This document shows, in pieces, positions 61,677 through 64,000 of a stretch of 64,000 nt of DNA; within the stretch, counting starts at the first letter, position 1, and each line of letters begins with the position of its first letter. The position numbers and the translations under genes were made by a program. The notes under the pieces were generated by a model that was given only the letters and a program-made list of their open reading frames with translations, had not been told where the DNA came from and ran no database searches. Source of the DNA: Poriferisodalis sp965208485 (GTDB lineage Bacteria > Actinomycetota > Acidimicrobiia > Acidimicrobiales > Poriferisodalaceae); NCBI RefSeq assembly GCF_965208485.1, contig NZ_OZ242344.1:3720001-3784000 (forward strand), given 5' to 3'.

Positions 61677-63254
61677 ATGTTCCCACATGCCCCAGCGGCC
61701 GCCTCGGCCGCTCACCCGACGGTCTTGGTGGTGGATTTCGGCGCGCAGTACGCGCAGCTGATCGCCCGGCGGGTGCGCGAGGCGCGGGTCTACTCCGAAC
61801 TCGTTCCCCACACGATCAGCGCCGCCGAACTGGCAGCGCGTTCGCCGACGGCGATCATCTTCAGCGGTGGCCCTGCCTCGGTGCATGTCCACGGCGCCCC
61901 CGGGATCGATCCCGGTGTCTATGAGCTGGGCGTGCCGATCCTGGGCATCTGCTATGGGAGTCAACTGCTGGCTCGCGACCTCGGCGGCAGAGTGGATCGC
62001 AGCGGGCGCGGCGAGTACGGCCGAACCACGCTGACCAGTTCCGGGGTGTTCTCTGATCTGCTCGCTGACCCCGGCGACAGTGCGGCGGCGGCCGAGCCAG
62101 TGTGGATGTCCCACTTCGATGCTGTCACCGAGCCGCCCGAAGGCTTTGCGGTCACGGCTTCCACGGCCGGCAGCCCCGCCGCGGTGATCGAAGACCCCCG
62201 GCGGCGCTTCTACGGCGTGCAGTACCACCCTGAGGTGATGCACACCCCCGGCGGCCAGGCCCAGCTCGAGCGATTCCTGCATGGCATCTGCCAGATCAAT
62301 TCCGAGTGGACGATGGCCAATGTGATCACCGAGAGCATCGAGGCCATCCGGGCCCAAGTCGGCTCGGCTCGGGCCATCTGCGGGCTGTCGGGCGGCGTCG
62401 ACAGTGCCGTGGCCGCTGCGCTCACCCAGCGGGCCATCGGCAGCCAGCTCACCTGCGTCTTCGTGGACACCGGGCTCATGCGCGCCGGCGAGGGCGAGCA
62501 GGTCACCGAGACGTTCCGGCGCACGCAGGGGATCGAGCTGATCCATGAGCGGGCCGCCGACGAGTTCTTCGAGGCGCTGTCGGGCGTCACCGACCCCGAG
62601 GACAAGCGCAAGATCATCGGCGAGAAGTTCGTGCGCATCTTCGAGCGGGCGGCCGGCGGCATCACCGACGCCCGTTTCCTGGTGCAGGGAACGCTGTATC
62701 CCGACGTGATCGAATCAGGTTCGCCCACCGCGGCCAAGATCAAGAGTCACCACAACGTGGGCGGATTGCCCCCCGACATGACCTTCGAGCTGGTGGAGCC
62801 GCTGCGGAACCTGTTCAAGGACGAGGTGCGTGCGGTGGGCGCCGAGCTGGGTTTGCCGCCCGAGATCGTGCAGCGCCAGCCGTTTCCCGGGCCGGGCCTG
62901 GGCGTGCGCATCGTGGGCGAGGTCACGCCCGAGGCAGTCGAGACGGTGCGAGCGGCCGACGTGATCGTGCGCTCCGAGATCGCCGCGGCCGGACTCGACG
63001 GCGAGGTGTGGCAGGCGTTCGCCGTGCTGGCCGACATCCGCAGCGTCGGCGTGATGGGCGACGAGCGCACTTACGCCCGGCCGATCATCGTGCGTGCGGT
63101 CACCAGCGAGGACGCGATGACGGCCGATTGGGCTCGCCTGCCGCACGAGTTGCTCGAGCAGATCTCGTCGCGCATCGTGAACGAGGTACCCGGCGTCAAC
63201 CGCGTCGTCTACGACATCACCTCCAAGCCCCCCGGCACGATCGAGTGGGAATAG
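61677..63254 (+). CDS. guaA: GMP synthase (glutamine-hydrolysing)
   Basis: Amidates XMP to GMP in purine synthesis. The 525-residue two-domain enzyme starts with a class I glutamine amidotransferase domain (15-205): FGAQYAQLIARRVRE, nucleophile Cys in GICYGSQ (near 91), and the catalytic His/Glu in YHPEV (near 184). The ATP-pyrophosphatase domain has the P-loop GLSGGVDSAV (near 238), and the C-terminal dimerisation domain ends KPPGTIEWE exactly as in the family. ATG 61677 gives the usual length. It stands alone after the giant protein's terminator. Confidence 0.97.
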   Translation: MFPHAPAAASAAHPTVLVVDFGAQYAQLIARRVREARVYSELVPHTISAAELAARSPTAIIFSGGPASVHVHGAPGIDPGVYELGVPILGICYGSQLLARDLGGRVDRSGRGEYGRTTLTSSGVFSDLLADPGDSAAAAEPVWMSHFDAVTEPPEGFAVTASTAGSPAAVIEDPRRRFYGVQYHPEVMHTPGGQAQLERFLHGICQINSEWTMANVITESIEAIRAQVGSARAICGLSGGVDSAVAAALTQRAIGSQLTCVFVDTGLMRAGEGEQVTETFRRTQGIELIHERAADEFFEALSGVTDPEDKRKIIGEKFVRIFERAAGGITDARFLVQGTLYPDVIESGSPTAAKIKSHHNVGGLPPDMTFELVEPLRNLFKDEVRAVGAELGLPPEIVQRQPFPGPGLGVRIVGEVTPEAVETVRAADVIVRSEIAAAGLDGEVWQAFAVLADIRSVGVMGDERTYARPIIVRAVTSEDAMTADWARLPHELLEQISSRIVNEVPGVNRVVYDITSKPPGTIEWE

Positions 63255-63302
63255 CTCCTTGGCGAGATAGGGCAGCGGACTAGGGAGTTGGCCGACGCGC
63301 CA

Positions 63303-63446
63303 GACTGCCGCCTTGGGTCGGCGCTGTCGGACGAGAATGGACAAACGGACATCCCTGCCGCGCTGGCGGCGGGCCGGCCGGATGCCCGAGCACACGGCTT
63401 CACCAACTACGAGAACTTCGAAGCCCGCGGCATCCTCGTTGCCTAA
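63303..63446 (+). pseudogene. Short unidentified gene remnant
   Basis: Forty-seven codons without a start end in ARAHGFTNYENFEARGILVA and TAA. The end looks protein-like, possibly a transposase or hydrolase tail, but I cannot name it. The rest of 63255-63613 shows no gene; the part before 63613 is notably AT-richer and carries TTGACA at 63542 and TTGACG downstream that could be promoter elements of the next gene. Confidence 0.3.
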
Positions 63447-63613
63447 CCTGACCCCGCCGAGCCCAGCAGCCCCATCCCACAAAACCGCGAAGGCTCGACA
63501 TTTGAGCTATGTCGGAGTATGCATGCATTGGCTCGGTTAAATTGACATTAGACACTAGACAAAATTGACGTCAGAATGCTGTCAGAAGTCGCCTTCTGGC
63601 CTAGGATGAGCAA

Positions 63614-64000
63614 ATGGAATATGTCGAGCGTCGAGCACAGCAGCAGCTCCATGCCGCTCTCGACACGTTCCGGGTCGTGGTGCTGCACGGTGCGCGGCAA
63701 TGCGGCAAGAGCACGCTGGCACGGGTCGTGGCAGCCGAGCGGGGCGGCACCTACACCACGCTCGACGATCCGGCGGTCCGCGCTGCGGCTCTCGACGATC
63801 CGCTGACGTTCCTGCTCAACCAGCCTCACCCGCTGGTGATCGACGAGGTCCAATTCGGCGGCGATCCGCTGGTCCGCGCAGTGAAGATGGCGGTAGACGA
63901 CCACGGCGAGCCAGGACGCTTCCTGCTGACCGGTTCCACGAACTTCTTGACCGTGCCGACCATCAGCGAATCGCTGGCGGGCCGCGTGGCGATTGTTCAG
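63614..64000 (+). CDS. AAA ATPase, DUF4143-type, N-terminal part
   Basis: The first 129 residues of an ATPase that runs past the window edge. Walker A is LHGARQCGKST (about 24-34), Walker B LVIDEVQ (about 74-80), followed by sensor-like LLTGSTNFL (about 102-110) and SLAGR, which together match the AAA_14/DUF4143 family. Such proteins are common on mobile and accessory DNA and their role is unclear. The start ATG 63614 fits the family N-terminus. The preceding AT-rich region carries repeated TTGAC words. Confidence 0.85.
   Translation, partial: MEYVERRAQQQLHAALDTFRVVVLHGARQCGKSTLARVVAAERGGTYTTLDDPAVRAAALDDPLTFLLNQPHPLVIDEVQFGGDPLVRAVKMAVDDHGEPGRFLLTGSTNFLTVPTISESLAGRVAIVQ

Noticed and set aside
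60233..61678. Long reverse-strand open frame of 481 codons
   Set aside because: It is the mirror of the CWB2 and Calx-beta part of the giant gene; the forward frame has clear domain motifs, while the reverse one is Ala/Pro/Thr-rich without any.

Overview
The window is high-GC DNA read as an actinobacterial chromosome segment, most likely from the Acidimicrobiia or a close relative. This is inferred from an F420-type luciferase-like oxidoreductase, a DUF3151 protein, a P450-type small ferredoxin, cell-wall-binding repeat 2 (CWB2) surface proteins, GTG starts and C/G-ending codons. A glycine-betaine importer and many small mobile-element relics would fit a marine or host-associated bacterium, but that is not proven.

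Region by region. (a) 1-24.8 kb is mostly housekeeping: lumazine synthase, a quinone-oxidoreductase-like enzyme, an amidohydrolase, two alpha/beta hydrolases, an SDR, a three-gene glycine-betaine ABC importer split by an IS5-like relic, a histidine phosphatase, a pyruvate kinase with a K+-independent signature, a DUF3151-mobA-RNase D operon, folE, a UvrD/HRDC helicase, a VapC toxin with an unusual antitoxin, a Nudix hydrolase, an LLM oxidoreductase, a ferredoxin and tRNA-Pro(UGG). (b) 24.9-35.5 kb is an accessory island. It holds a complete NHLM-type peptide export apparatus (HlyD adaptor, C39 peptidase/ABC transporter, second ABC transporter) and two small double-glycine-leader precursor genes, one at each end. 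No peptide-modifying enzyme is in the window. The island carries the scars of an ancestral duplication that also included a CWB2 surface protein gene. (c) 35.6-61.6 kb is a surface-protein array. It has a Cache-type lipoprotein, three tandem paralogues with cadherin-like and SwmB-like domains, a protein built of 'WSDG' propeller-like repeats, two large tandem paralogues (CWB2 + Calx-beta + WSDG + beta-sandwich), an IS3 element and a 2522-residue protein with three WSDG blocks, twelve FN3 domains, Calx-beta and C-terminal CWB2 repeats. (d) 61.7-64 kb has guaA, a degenerate stretch and the start of an AAA/DUF4143-type ATPase.

Two themes cut across the window. First, small CTAG-bounded palindromic elements (about 100-107 bp, MITE-like) recur and usually sit exactly on a stop codon. 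The tandem surface genes preserve an empty site that shows how one of them inserted. Second, the surface proteins diversify by in-frame minisatellites and by keeping near-constant ends around a variable propeller. The strongest candidate for an undescribed system is the peptide-export locus with its pair of homologous, apparently unmodified small proteins and its historical linkage to a CWB2 surface protein.
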